A stretch of DNA of 64,000 bases from Umbilicaria muhlenbergii (taxonomy: Eukaryota; Ascomycota; Lecanoromycetes; Umbilicariales; Umbilicariaceae). Location of the stretch: assembly GCA_000611775.1 (NCBI GenBank), contig KK106981.1, forward strand, positions 9,448,497 to 9,512,496. Direction: 5' to 3'. Below are positions 11,755 through 22,799 of the stretch, in pieces (position 1 is the stretch's first letter; each line of letters begins with the position of its first letter). The notes beneath the pieces are model-generated. The model was not told where the DNA came from. It saw nothing but the letters and a program-made list of their open reading frames with translations, and searched no databases. The position numbers and the translations under genes are program-made.

Positions 11755-12563
11755 TGCTATCTTGGCTTGTTGAAAATATTAGGGCACTGGCTTTGATATC
11801 CAATGGTCGAGCCTCTCGGAGAAAATGAGAGAGGAGGAACGTATTCCATTTGGATTCATAAATCGTCGGCCACCTGAAGGGTTCGAGCAGTGTGTTATCC
11901 TGTTGGGACTGGATGCATGCGGCGTCGACCTGAAAGCATCGCTCGCAAGCCCTCCAACCCATTGTGGACGCCTTTGAAGATTCAAAGACTACTCTACTTG
12001 GTGTTAAACGCTTCCGGGCAGACTCGGGCCACCTCGTACCGTTAGAACAAGTCCTTGACAAAGGGTTCATTGCGAAGTCCTAAAATCAAAAGTCCTAGAA
12101 CCAAAACCCCGGGCGCCAATTGAATGGCAAAGGTTGCCTAATGCGGCAATGTGCAAGCATCGGTGAAAAGGGAAACTTCGGAGCTTAACGAGTCGAACAA
12201 GAACGCTGCCTCGGGGAAAGACGTAACAATTAACTACCGATAACTCAATTGAAGTTGATGGAGAATTTTGAGGACATGAACGTCATATCATGCCGGTAGA
12301 TCATATCCAACTGCAAGAGTTGTGGTGATTCCATCGTTGAGTACTATTCAATGTCGATTCGTCATCGTCTTTGAGAGTCAATTTTTCCTCAAGAACTCGC
12401 CTCCTCACAGAGCGGCCTTTGTCTCGAGGCTCGCATTGAGATGAAGTTTCCGCAAGCGGGACATGTGGAATGTCGATCCGAGCGATGGAATGCAAGAAAT
12501 CCCAGTCGTACAATGAAGCACGGTCCTTTGTCTGCAATCCCCTGCTTCGGGAAACGATGACCT
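11755..12563. other. Intergenic between the basic protein and the LTR zone
   Basis: Probable promoter of the upstream minus-strand gene, followed by unannotated DNA up to the first LTR copy. Short open frames here have no recognisable similarity. Confidence 0.45.
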
Positions 12564-12830
12564 TGTTGCAATGAGGCGATATAGAGGCCAAATAGATGTA
12601 TTATATCTAGCTAAATACCGCTCCAATTGATATAAATGAACGTGTAGAAGCAAGCAGTCTTCGTAGAAATCAGGGCACATTAAATAACCCCCCATATCGG
12701 CTTTCTCGGTGCTCGCCTACATTGACCGAGCGCCTATAGTCGGGCCGAGCGCATGTAGGCATGATGCCTGCTACGGGCATATATTGGCTGCTGCAGGGCG
12801 GGGCGGACGAACGATTTTCCACATGCAACA
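12564..12830 (-). mobile_element. Copia-type LTR, copy A
   Basis: A 267-bp unit with TGTTGCA...TGCAACA termini, in minus orientation. It differs from copies B and C at one visible position. It is identified as an LTR because copy B is followed directly by a primer-binding site. No matching target duplication is visible. The sequence next to its 5' end is shared, inverted, with that next to copy B. It looks young. Confidence 0.7.
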
Positions 12831-13825
12831 TCTAGGAGTGCTGTGAGCTAAATGAGCGAGTAGAAGTGGGAATATATGTGCTTACGAGGAATGTTGTCTC
12901 TGTGTATACTTGTGCGGTAAATGCCTAAAATGACCCCCCCCAACTTGTAAATTCCCGGAATAACCCCCAAAACTTCATAATTCCTCGTTTGACCCTCAGC
13001 CTTCTATAGAGGTGCTTTCAGGCTGACTTTCATGCATTTATTTGTATGACTCAGGTTGTTTAAAACGGGTCTGAACTCACTCTGATCTACAGTCTACTCA
13101 TCATTAACTCGCCTGCTTCTTTTCTTTGTGAAGCTCTTGATAGGTTCATGTAATCGTGCCTCGCCAACTAGAATTCAGCACTCTCCGGTTGAGTTTTCAA
13201 TTATAATCTTAACTAAACTTTTAATCGTGCTTTGCTTACTAATAATCGTTCACACGATTACTTAACAATGAACATCATAAGTATGCGACAACACAAATGT
13301 TTTCTACACCCACCTTTGAATCAATTTATCCCCTAATATTAATTTGATTGAGGAAAGAACAGTGCAGACATTTTTATTCTTCAATATTTTTAGGGGGTCA
13401 AACGAGGAATTATGAAGGTTTGGGGGTTATTCCGGGAATTTACAAGTTGGGGGGGGTCATTTTAGGCATTTACCGCACAAGTATACACAGAGACAACATT
13501 CCTCGTAAGCACATATATTCCCACTTCTACTCGCTCATTTAGCTCACAGCACTCCTAGATGTTGCATGTGGAAAATCGTTCGTCCGCCCCGCCCTGCAGC
13601 AGCCAATATATGCCCGTAGCAGGCATCATGCCTACATGCGCTCGGCCCGACTATAGGCGCTCGGTCAATGTAGGCGAGCACCGAGAAAGCCGATATGGGG
13701 GGTTATTTAATGTGCCCTGATTTCTACGAAGACTGCTTGCTTCTACACGTTCATTTATATCAATTGGAGCGGTATTTAGCTAGATATAATACATCTATTT
13801 GGCCTCTATATCGCCCCATTGCAAC
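12565..13825. repeat. 1.26 kb near-perfect inverted repeat (palindrome)
   Basis: The left arm 12565-12995 and right arm 13395-13825 are reverse complements over 431 bp with two visible mismatches, separated by a 399-bp A/T-rich spacer. The outer 265 bp of each arm are LTR copies A and B. The inner 166 bp, including a run of eight C or G, are another sequence shared only by the two arms. The arms are therefore not just two LTRs in opposite orientation. An inverted duplication of an LTR plus its flank fits best. Confidence 0.9.
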
Positions 13826-13826
13826 A
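13560..13826 (+). mobile_element. Copia-type LTR, copy B, a 5' LTR
   Basis: A 267-bp LTR in plus orientation, identical to copy C over its whole length. It is followed at once by ggttatgagccc (13827-13838), the complement of the anticodon region of initiator tRNA-Met. Drosophila copia and yeast Ty5 use that half-tRNA primer site. This fixes polarity and family. The element is broken: only a short internal remnant follows. Confidence 0.8.
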
Positions 13827-14200
13827 GGTTATGAGCCCGGTCAGTGCATAACTACCGCCTGTTGTCGTTGCTTTGCCCTACTACCCTACTCTGCCCTAAC
13901 CCTCGCCGACGAACCCTCGACCCGATTAGGCAATCGAAAGCCTACCACGCAAGCGGACGATATAAACGTCCATTTCCAGACGATAAAACATCGGTTTATC
14001 GCTCGAACCAAAGAGGTCGAAAAACTTCGAAAATCCACCCCCCCCACCTTCGAACCGTTATCCACGCCGCCGCAGACGCAGGAGCAGTCATACGGACTTG
14101 AAAGAGCATGGAATATTATTACCCGTATTAGTTCATCAACTGTAGAGATTGAACAATGTTTATATGTAAATATGTTCTCTATGCTTTGACGTTTTTGAAT
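13827..14200 (+). mobile_element. Internal remnant of the copia-type element
   Basis: This stretch follows LTR copy B: primer-binding site first, then a short region in the place where gag would begin. No pol domains (protease, integrase, reverse transcriptase) follow and no paired 3' LTR is found, so the element is a fragment. It is probably of the same recent age as its LTR. The right boundary is approximate. Confidence 0.5.
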
Positions 14201-16037
14201 AAAACAACGTTCTTCTTAAAAAACTGTTTAAAAACTGTTATTTCACTCAACGGTCTGAGGAATTCCACAGTCTTTTGTTCATTACAGTTAGACGTCATTT
14301 GACTGCATAGACGGTTGATATTTAGTTATTTAATTGTTTACAGTTGTATTACTGTAGACTGGAACCATAGCGATCCCTTAAGGTACCCGCGGCATACCCG
14401 CGTCCTCCCGCTGCGACGCCGGTGTCAATGTATATACCAAAATCGCTTCGCAAAGACCTTTGGAGTGGTCGAAACTGCAATATGAAGTTAAATCGTTGCT
14501 GATCATGCTACCAGTCTGGGAATCATACTCTGCCTTTGTGTGATTGAGTCAACATCTTGTTCCATGCACGTACAGGAACAAACAATGTCGCGGCGTGCCT
14601 CATAGGTGTTATCAACGTCATCAGCGCTGGTCTAACCCACCTCTGCTTATGCAGGGATTGGAATGTCGACAAGAAGTTCATGATGTGTTTACTGACATGT
14701 CTCAGCAGAGCGCTCCAGAAATAGAGAAGTTAGTCGGAACAAATTGTGCAGAGCTCCGAGGAAGGCAGACTCGCAGCCTAGTACCTACTAGAGAAGCTCA
14801 ACCAGTCACAAGGCAGGTCAAACCTAGACATAAGGATCTCATCCCGAGTCAGCCGCGTGCCGTGCAAGGATTTGTTAATCCATTAGGTAATGTCGCCAAC
14901 GATCTAGAGTGCAAAGGCCAGAGAGCCGGGTCCAAAAGCAACACAGATCAGCTTAGTATCAATTAGTAACCTCAACCTGCCCGCTGTAGCAGCCGCAGAC
15001 CGAAGACCACTCCGCGCAGTAGACTCATGAGAATTGTTTCCATAAGGATCGTTCTGTAGCTGAGAAGGTCCTCTGGCACTTCCCTTTACCTTAACCCCTC
15101 TTTTCGCTGGGGAACCGTGCCATTGTGGCCATTGCCAGACCGACTACTCCCCCGCGCGAAAATACCAACAACAGTTCGTTGGTGGACGAGGTAGACTAAT
15201 TCTTGGCTAACTTTGGCAGATATCGTGTCGAAACTTGGCAATATTGGGCGTAAAATGGTACCGAATTTGCGACCCTGACTGAGAACAAGCTAGGCTGAAT
15301 TGCGTCTACAACCATTTCTCGGGTGGCCGTGCCGAGGCCCTAGCCAAGGGTCTATCCAGCTCTCCGTATCTCAAGCGGTCTGGTAGCAATAGAACACGTC
15401 TCTTACCCTCATACACCGAGTTTCTAAGTTGCGTTGTATTTTTCCACCAGGCCTACCGGCGACAAGACAAACCGAATATGGTCAAGACGTCACAGCCACG
15501 CGCAGGAATGATGGGTTTGCATTGGATCTCTCTAAGGCTGATTCTGACATTGGTTGTTGTATTCGCGAAATCTCATGGACGATGACTCATATTCTCAAGA
15601 ATTGATTGATCAATAGTTATGAAAAGCGGGTGAGATACGGTGCATATACAAGCGCCATGAACTCGGTTACACTTCCTCGCAATCGTCAGCCTCAGGCTCG
15701 TGTTCAGGGCTGCGGTTAGGACATCAGGGTTCGTTGACCCAAGCAGCTCAAGGTATCATCCTGATCTTTTGAGGCGTTTTCTTGCGCTGCATATACGAGC
15801 GCCGTGACTTTGAGGTACACTCCTCCACACGCTCCGACCTTGATCTCACATCAAGACCAAATTTAGACATCAGCTTTCTTTAGCTGCATCGGACTGAGAT
15901 GCCTTGATGCCTTTGCTGGGGTTTTGTTCGTGTCCTATAAGATCACTGTCTTTCCGACTGTGCTTTTGGTTCTGACAGTTGGCCTTTAAAATCTCACGGA
16001 ATAGATCCCTCTGGCAGAATCTAGCTTTCACACCGTC
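14201..16037. other. Gene-poor stretch
   Basis: About 1.8 kb with no supported gene. A 140-codon open frame near 14544-14966 lacks an ATG start and any recognisable motif. The last 200 bp are the promoter and 5' UTR of the secreted protein at 16038. Confidence 0.45.
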
Positions 16038-17142
16038 ATGTTCATCATGAAACGTTCGCATACCTCTTTGCCGGCAGCTTTTCTGTTTCTTCTAGCCAGC
16101 TTTGCACTTTCAAACGCTCAGTGTACCTTCCAAGGCTCTCTAGCACGTCGCCAAGAGCCAGCTTCTCCCCTTCTCCGACATCGTGAGCTTCCCGTGGAGG
16201 AGAAGAGAGATGCATCGGGGCTTGAACGATCAGAGGAGCTTGGACAAGCTTCGGCCGAGAAGAGAGCCGGTTGCAACAGCGACAATGTGCTGAGAGCTTT
16301 GCAAGCTCATAGCGCAGCGGCGACCACATTTTGTGAGACCTTTATCAACATTCCCACTGTTACGAAAACGGCCACAGTGCCTGGAGTGACAGCATCCGTG
16401 TAAGTCTGAAGCATCTAGGACTGTCAAATTGCTGCTTCTCCTAAGGAACTGGCATGGGCCCCATCAAATGTCCATGATCTTGTTACGGGACGCTGCATTG
16501 CTAACTTGAGTGCTGCTTCTACTGTTTAGCTTTACCCAAACAGTCGGAGTCAATCGGAACTACTACCCCAATGGCGCCCACATCGAGTCTATTTCTATCC
16601 CAACATCTGTGTCAAAGTATCCGGTCGCAAGAATCTCAAGTGCCTGCACTTGCTTGTCCATCCCGACCCAGACAACAACTACTACGTTCAGCTCCAGCAG
16701 TGAGGTAGAAGCGCCATTTCACGTGTATTCTCATTGACTACAAACATACACGGAGGCTAATCAGGAACAACTTCTCCAGGTAGTTTATACGACAAACACC
16801 TTTACGTACACTGTCAGCGGCCTCTGCGCGACTCAAACCCCTTACGTTGGCGGTTATGAGCTGGGAGCCTCTTCGCCCCAATTTTCAGTCGTACCAGGAC
16901 GAGCAAACAATGCTTACGACTGCTGTTTTGATTGTAACATCATCGCTGGATTCGATAACTGTGCTGCATGGATTAGTGAACCCGGAAGCTGTCTTGTCGT
17001 CAAGGGCCCCTTGTCATATCTTGGGCCTCCGTGCCCTAGCGGTACCGGCAACGGTGCCGTTGGTGTTAATCCTACAGCTCATCCAAATAACCTTGGTGGA
17101 CCAGGAAGGTGTGCCGGCAATATTGTGGTATGCCAGGAGTAG
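16038..17142 (+). CDS. Secreted Cys-rich protein with Kex2 sites and PAN/apple-like tail
   Basis: A three-exon gene of 299 residues: exons 16038-16399, 16530-16704 and 16780-17142. Phases 2 and 0 are kept across gtaagt...tttag and gtagaa...ctccag. A second acceptor at 16764 would add five residues, and a second ATG at 16047 is possible. The signal peptide ends near FALSNAQ. Dibasic sites EEKR and AEKR (before AGCNSDN) suggest Kex2 maturation. Exon 2 has a Thr/Ser-rich stretch. Exon 3 has NNAYDCCFDCNIIAGFDNC, AAWISEPGSCLV and a C-terminal CAGNIVVCQE, a cysteine spacing typical of fungal PAN/apple-like secreted proteins. The role is unknown; an extracellular or wall-associated protein is likely. 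It sits between mobile elements. Confidence 0.75.
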
Positions 17143-17739
17143 AAAGTAGAGAATGCACTCTACGCTGTTCTCATTTTCACATTGGAGAGATGTATCTCTT
17201 TGTGTTGATCGCTGTCTGACCATTCACACAAATCATTTAGTCTCTGAAGTCGAAGCTCTCCATGATCAAAATCTTATTAAAAGTATATAGCTGTTGACCA
17301 TTGGTACTTTTTTATAATAACTTACCACAGAGCCAAAAACAAGGAGGTAGGAGAAAGTAGTGGACATTCAGTAATGACATGAGGGTGAGCTGATGAGGAC
17401 CCTTCTCGCGGCGGTAAGAAGCTCACTGTGGAAAGCGGCACTGTTTCCCGCCGAAGCTTGCGTATGATATTCCGCACTCCGTCAAAGTAAGGTACCTAAA
17501 GTACCTCAAACCCTTCAGCTCGTTCCTTGAACACCACCTCATCAGAACATCTTGAGGCTAAAGTGAGTTCAACGCAGCCAAGCTTGACTTTCCCACTGAA
17601 AGGGATGCATACAGCGGTACGGAATGGCGATCGATACCTTCTTCTACTCGATGTAAGCCACTTTATGAAGATTTTACCAGTTGCGGTGAGTAAGAATGAG
17701 CTTCGGCTCGCAGAATGGTTTCAGCTCAGTACGATAGCT
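17143..17739. other. Intergenic
   Basis: 3' flank of the secreted protein, then about 400 bp of unannotated sequence up to LTR copy C. Nothing recognisable. Confidence 0.5.
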
Positions 17740-18006
17740 TGTTGCAATGGGGCGATATAGAGGCCAAATAGATGTATTATATCTAGCTAAATACCGCTCC
17801 AATTGATATAAATGAACGTGTAGAAGCAAGCAGTCTTCGTAGAAATCAGGGCACATTAAATAACCCCCCATATCGGCTTTCTCGGTGCTCGCCTACATTG
17901 ACCGAGCGCCTATAGTCGGGCCGAGCGCATGTAGGCATGATGCCTGCTACGGGCATATATTGGCTGCTGCAGGGCGGGGCGGACGAACGATTTTCCACAT
18001 GCAACA
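17740..18006 (-). mobile_element. Copia-type solo LTR, copy C
   Basis: A 267-bp LTR in minus orientation with TGTTGCA/TGCAACA ends, identical to copy B. No internal sequence follows, so it is a solo LTR. It ends only 7 bp before the piggyBac terminal repeat, so one element probably inserted beside the other. No clear target duplication. Confidence 0.75.
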
Positions 18007-18013
18007 GACCTAA

Positions 18014-19994
18014 CCCTTCGACGGCCACTCCAGCAGCCATGGTCCGTGCTTGAAGGCTCTACGTATATAGGTTTAGCTTCCGTGCGGCTGCTTAGTCAAG
18101 TCTACACCCTAAACCAATAATAGACTAGACAAAAAACAGTCACAAAACCCCGGAGAATAGAAATAATTAAAACATTATGAATGGAAAGCCTCCCAACAAG
18201 ATGGTTCTCGGCAGCATGCACTGCCCTCACATCCTTTACATCCCCACAATGTCTGAGGACCTCGCTGTCGCTTCTTCTTGACATTATTGCCCTCAATTTC
18301 AGTCATTGGCTTCCGTTTTCGTTCTCTCAATGGTCGGTCTTTATTCAGTTGACAAACCTGACAGTATGCCCTCTTCTTCAACTGAACCCACTCATGTTCT
18401 AGGTTTTTCCAGCCCTTTACCCCTATAACTTCCACCTTTGTAGCTCTTTTCCGGTCTGTTCCAGCTGGATCCTGAATCAATGATATGGCCACTTGACGCT
18501 GAAAGTCCACATGGCTCAATTGTGAGTCTGGAAATTGCAATCTCCAGAATATGTAGGCGTTCAGAATAGAGACGTCCAGAAGAAACTTGAATAATGGCCA
18601 TCAGTAGCGAAAAGAGCGAGTTTCAGGGCTATAATAAGCTCTAACTTGAGCATTGCCGTCAGACCCCCCCCATGTGCTTGTTGTATAGTCGTACGGCAGT
18701 AGGAAATGGAAGACCCCGCTCAATATATGGCTGAGAATGAGCGTGGACAGAGGGTAGCGTGTAGAATAAAGGGGTTTTAACCCTTGTAGTGCTGGATTTG
18801 ACTGGAATTCCATGACGTTTAGTCTTTGAACTTATGTCGTAGGCTTCCAAATCGCTGGGAGTGTGAATTGTAGTCATTAACTGCCTGTATTGTTGTCCTG
18901 CCAGGCCAGACAAAGCACTGAGTCCTCCACTGTAGAATAAGCCTTTATTCCCCAGTCATTCTTCTCTGATAGAACTTCTCGAAGAGTTAACAACTCAACT
19001 GGAAATCCAGACCCATTCTTAGCAGATCCACACGCCCCAATTTCAAGCTCTTTCACGGCAGTATAAAGCTTGACATTTGTAAAGAAATTGTCCATATAAA
19101 CCACATGATTGTAAGACTTTGGAAGCGAAGCCATGACCAGCCGCCTTTGTTCCCATATTCATGGAATTTTTAGAACAGCCTTTAAACAGTATTAACTGCT
19201 CATCCACAGAGACATCTCGTCCAGGAACCATATATGTGCAACTAGACTTGACAAAATCACTGTATAATGGCTCCAGTTTGATGTACCATTGCGGTCCAGA
19301 GGAGTCCAGGCCGCTAGTAGGGTTTGAGACCTTTAAGTAACTCTTTATTTGGTGCCAGCGCTCCTTAGACATGGCCGTCAATATGGGCAGATGAATGGCC
19401 TTATCTATGGCTTCATCCCAGTAATCAGTGGTTTTTAAAAGCCTGCACTCCCCCTGGAGCAATAAGACTCCCAAAAACACTCCAATTTCTGCTTCAGTAG
19501 TGTCTCTCCAAGCTCTAGCTTTTCCTTTCTCTCCACCTGTCTCCGTGGCCTTGTTATGCTCCGCATTGATGTTTGTATGACGGGCGATAAGCTGAAAATG
19601 GGCAGGTGTAATGAACAGGCCAAAAAAAGCCTCTGGAGTGTCAATATGAGCTGGAGTTTGAGGCTTTGAAGGGCGTTGTGGAATAGATAAAGGCTTGTAC
19701 GAAGCAGAGCAGGCTGGAACGTCATTAAGCACCTCTGAAATGGGCCGTTTGCGCTTTAGTTGAGTCTTTACAGCTGAGGGTAAAGTATCAGAGACACCCT
19801 GAACTTCTTCTTCATTGACACGCATTGGATTGTTGATAGATACATTTAGAGGCACTCAAAAAGCAGTACAAAGCTTTGTACTGAGCATCATAACAACAAA
19901 CAAAGCGGAAATTGATGTTCCTCCCCCCCCTTTCGCCTAACCCTTGTCTAGGGTGAATGCACGGACCATGGCTGCTGGAGTGGCCGTCGAAGGG
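18014..19994 (-). mobile_element. piggyBac-type DNA transposon, decayed
   Basis: A 1,981-bp element bounded by a perfect 36-bp inverted terminal repeat (18014-18049 and 19959-19994) that begins ccctt, as piggyBac ends often do. The flanks are ctaa on the left and atat on the right rather than the expected TTAA duplication, so either a flank has changed or the true ends differ slightly. It encodes a broken transposase on the minus strand. The intact repeats suggest it could still be moved by an active transposase elsewhere. Confidence 0.88.
18181..19825 (-). pseudogene. piggyBac transposase (DDE_Tnp_1_7), degenerate
   Basis: The first in-frame ATG is at 19825 (MRVNEEE). The three catalytic aspartates are recognisable: VSVDEQLILFKG, VYMDNFFTN and the MGG-x-D region before VRAYYSPE. 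Breaks are a frame change near 19135 with loss of roughly 70 residues between the first and second Asp, a frame change near 18890 after AWQDNNT, a frame change at the eight-base C run (G on the coding strand) near 18665, and a stop replacing one Trp of YWWPLF near 18606. The Cys-rich C-terminal zinc-binding tail (CQVCQ, CKGCEGSACC) is readable. The copy cannot encode an active enzyme. Confidence 0.85.
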
Positions 19995-20205
19995 ATATCC
20001 AAAACATATGCTGAAAGTATATACATGTAGCGCACAACGGTGTCGATGACATCGCCATAGCTACTTTGCCATTGGGCATAGTGGACGAGCTCCCCCAAAA
20101 CTCGGCCAGAGCAAAGACCAGAGAAATGTACCCAGCGCCGGCCAGCATCATTGGCCGGCTAACATTTGCAGGATTTCAACCTACATCTAATGAGTATATC
20201 GACAT
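19995..20205. other. 3' flank between piggyBac and the Ato gene
   Basis: Short intergenic stretch with no recognisable feature. Confidence 0.4.
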
Positions 20206-21343
20206 CTAGACGGCAGCCCCGCCCCTCTCAATAGCAGCAGCTTGTGACCCAGGGAAGACGAGGTGACCCAGATCCATGGCAGGCAAGGGGCACGGAACAC
20301 CTGTAGAGGCGCACGCGAGAGCAATAGCGAGATACCTATCCGAAGTCAGTATGTAAGCACGACTTTCTGGCCATGACGGATAGGAGTGGAAACTCACCAT
20401 CCGCAAATAGCCGTCACGAGTCCGAACCCGCCGGCGATCTTTAGCAGCTTGAGTATATACGCGCCATCTGCCGCCGTCGTAGCAAAGGGAGTCAAGAAGT
20501 TTGCGGCGGCGATAAACGCAAAGAGGAAGATCAGGCAGAAGATGGCGAGAGCGAAGGGGGCGTTTGTCCGCATGGCGCCGAGGAACAGAACGAATGAGAT
20601 CAATGTCCTGTGGGTACGAGACTTTGTCAGCACACTGGACATTTGATAGAACGACGAGAGACCGTCATACAGAGTCACGTTGTACATGCCCTGGCCAGAG
20701 TTGTACGGGATGCTCTCGGCGCCGGGAACTTTCCCTTCGGCATAGGAGGCGACGATGCCCTGGAGCGGGTCTTCACTGTAGGCGATTTGGCACCAGTGGC
20801 AGCCGTAGATGACAAAGACGGCGAAGGGAAAGGCTGTGGAGTGGTGTCAGTTATACAGTGGCAGGAAGAAGTAAGAACGGGGACATGATACGTACTGTTG
20901 CCAAGGATAAACTCGCAGACACCGGCGATGTTCATAGCGATGCCGCCAAGGAAGTAGTATGCGCCGCTGACGGCAGTGAACGCTACAGTCAAGACAGTCA
21001 GCACCCAGCTCATGAGCTCGACGATAATAGCCGCAAGACATTTAACTTACAACCCGGACCCGCTCCATGCCATTGTAGGAGACAGAGAATAGTCGTGTTG
21101 AAAGGTATCAAGAATCCCAAGACTCCGAGCAATGTTGGGTTACCTATTCAGCTGCGTCAGTGCAAACCCAATCCATCAGAAATATCACGACGTACCGAGC
21201 CGTCGAGCAAGATCACCGCGAGCGGGAGTAGGTTGGAAGAAGAGCTTTTCGTACTGCTCCGGGCTCATCTGCACCGTCACCTGCCGGCTGAGCGGATTAT
21301 CGGTGCCGCCATTAAGTTTTTCGACATCGCCGTTGGAAGACAT
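20206..21343 (-). CDS. GPR1/FUN34/YaaH (Ato) acetate transporter
   Basis: A five-exon gene of 297 residues: 21343-21196, 21143-21051, 20982-20896, 20833-20398 and 20335-20206. All joins keep phase, and introns 1 and 3 carry CTGAC branch sites. The N-terminus MSSNGDVEKLNGGTDNPLSR is hydrophilic, as in the family. The NPTLLGVLGFLIPFNTT segment corresponds to the NPAPLGL signature, here with LL in place of PL. Six hydrophobic segments follow, including SGAYYFLGGIAMNIAGVCEF and ALRTN-like GAMRTNAPFAL. Family members carry acetate or ammonium across the plasma membrane. A loop in exon 4 (SSVLTKSRTHR) is longer than usual and could be a retained or misplaced intron, though the frame stays open. Confidence 0.88.
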
Positions 21344-22799
21344 GATCCCTGACAGTATGAAAAGACAGGGAACTGGAGACCGTTGATGCAATTGGACTCA
21401 ATAGAAGATAAAAGAGAAGGGACAGCTTAATAGACTGACGACGGAGGAAAAGCAGAATAGGATGCGAGGAGACCCGGGGAATTAATACACAACGCACTCA
21501 AAGTCGAAGGCAGCCACAGATCCCCGTGCTGGGGATCCACCGGTTCACTGTATCCCAGAATCCAACGTAGGCATCTCAGCTCCGTACAAATCAGAAGCAG
21601 AGACCTCCTTCCCCCGGTCCAACCCCTATGCGAACCATTGGAGTACAGGCGTCCCCCTTACGTATTCGACTCCCCCCAGGCCCGGGACACCCTTGTCTTG
21701 GCCAATGAGAGCGTCACCGCATGCATTCCCCATACCCCACAAAAGCGACCCGGCCCCATCCCCTCCCATGCATCCATCGCAGTGTCATCTCATAAAGCGT
21801 GGACTGGTCTCGAACTCGGCTCCCATCCATCACCGCTTTGAATGACTTCCTGGGGGAGCATAGACCGGAACAACCATCATGTGTAAGAGTACAGATCGGA
21901 ACAAATCGCATATGTAAGACTAGATGGAGGAAGTCGGATTTGGAATGATTTGCATGTCGACGGACTGCGACACCATGGGGATAAAGGAAATACTCTAAGG
22001 GGAGGGCTGGAGGATCGGGAGTTGGTGGCGGGCGGGTGGGAGTTGGAACCGAGGTTGTTTTGAACCAGAGTGTTGGGGTCGTCCCGTCATTTGAGGGAGG
22101 GTTTCGTTACGGTAAGAGCTTGCGGTAGGATCTCACTCATGCGTACTGTGTCTTCGAGAAAGATCCAATAAAAAGCCGCGGAACTCATGCCCGTCGAGAG
22201 AGTATCTGCAAATAAATAGAGATCAAGCACGTGTAACACCCGAGCAGCGACTTCCATTACCGTAAAGTTACAACTACCTTAGCTATCCCCCACAAAAACC
22301 GATGTCGGAAACCGAGGAGCTTTCTAAGTGACTCGTTCCCGGCCGTGTGGCGGAAGTCGATCTGCCGTTCTAGAATTCTAGATAGGCGGGGTAGAAGCCT
22401 CACGCCCGACGCCATGTTACAATGCTTGATCCGGCCCGCCATGGCGCTTTACCCTTTGTAGGTGACTCCGGTAATCCTGAGGCGTGTTTCGGAAGCTGCA
22501 GGATGGTTACGGGGCACGATCAGAAGGCGTTCGGTAGATTGTGCAGATGGGTGTAGTTCAGACACTGTAATAACTCACAATTCCAACAAGTAGCAATCAC
22601 GATGAATCTATCATCGCCATCATTCCAAAAGGTGCAGATCGAGCGGAATCCTTGGCAGGGGCGAAAGAGGTGTGTGGTCCGGACCGGCGGAAAGACATCC
22701 AAGGCTTACTTCCACTTAAGCTTCTGCCCAGCTTTCCAGCCAAGACGCTGATTGGCGCACCTCTCAGCTAGCAAGCACACCAGAACGGAGCCTCATCTG
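21344..22799. other. Intergenic
   Basis: About 1.45 kb upstream of the Ato gene with pyrimidine-rich tracts and no supported gene on either strand. The proximal part is the Ato promoter. Confidence 0.5.

Noticed and set aside
13695-14189. Open frame starting MGGYLMCPDFYEDC, with the same start again inside the other two LTR copies
   Set aside because: The shared part is LTR sequence, repeated in all three copies. It is not an independent gene.
14544-14966. 140-codon open frame
   Set aside because: It begins with TTG, has no conserved motif and no signal or domain. Frames of this length occur by chance.
12564-18006. MITE interpretation of the 267-bp repeat, based on its short TGTTGCA inverted ends
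   Set aside because: The tRNA-complementary primer site directly after copy B, and the TG...CA ends, make an LTR more likely.
20608-20635. A possible extra intron in the acetate transporter exon 4 (gtgtgc to cacag)
   Set aside because: It would be only 28 nt and would break the frame, while the unspliced frame is open.
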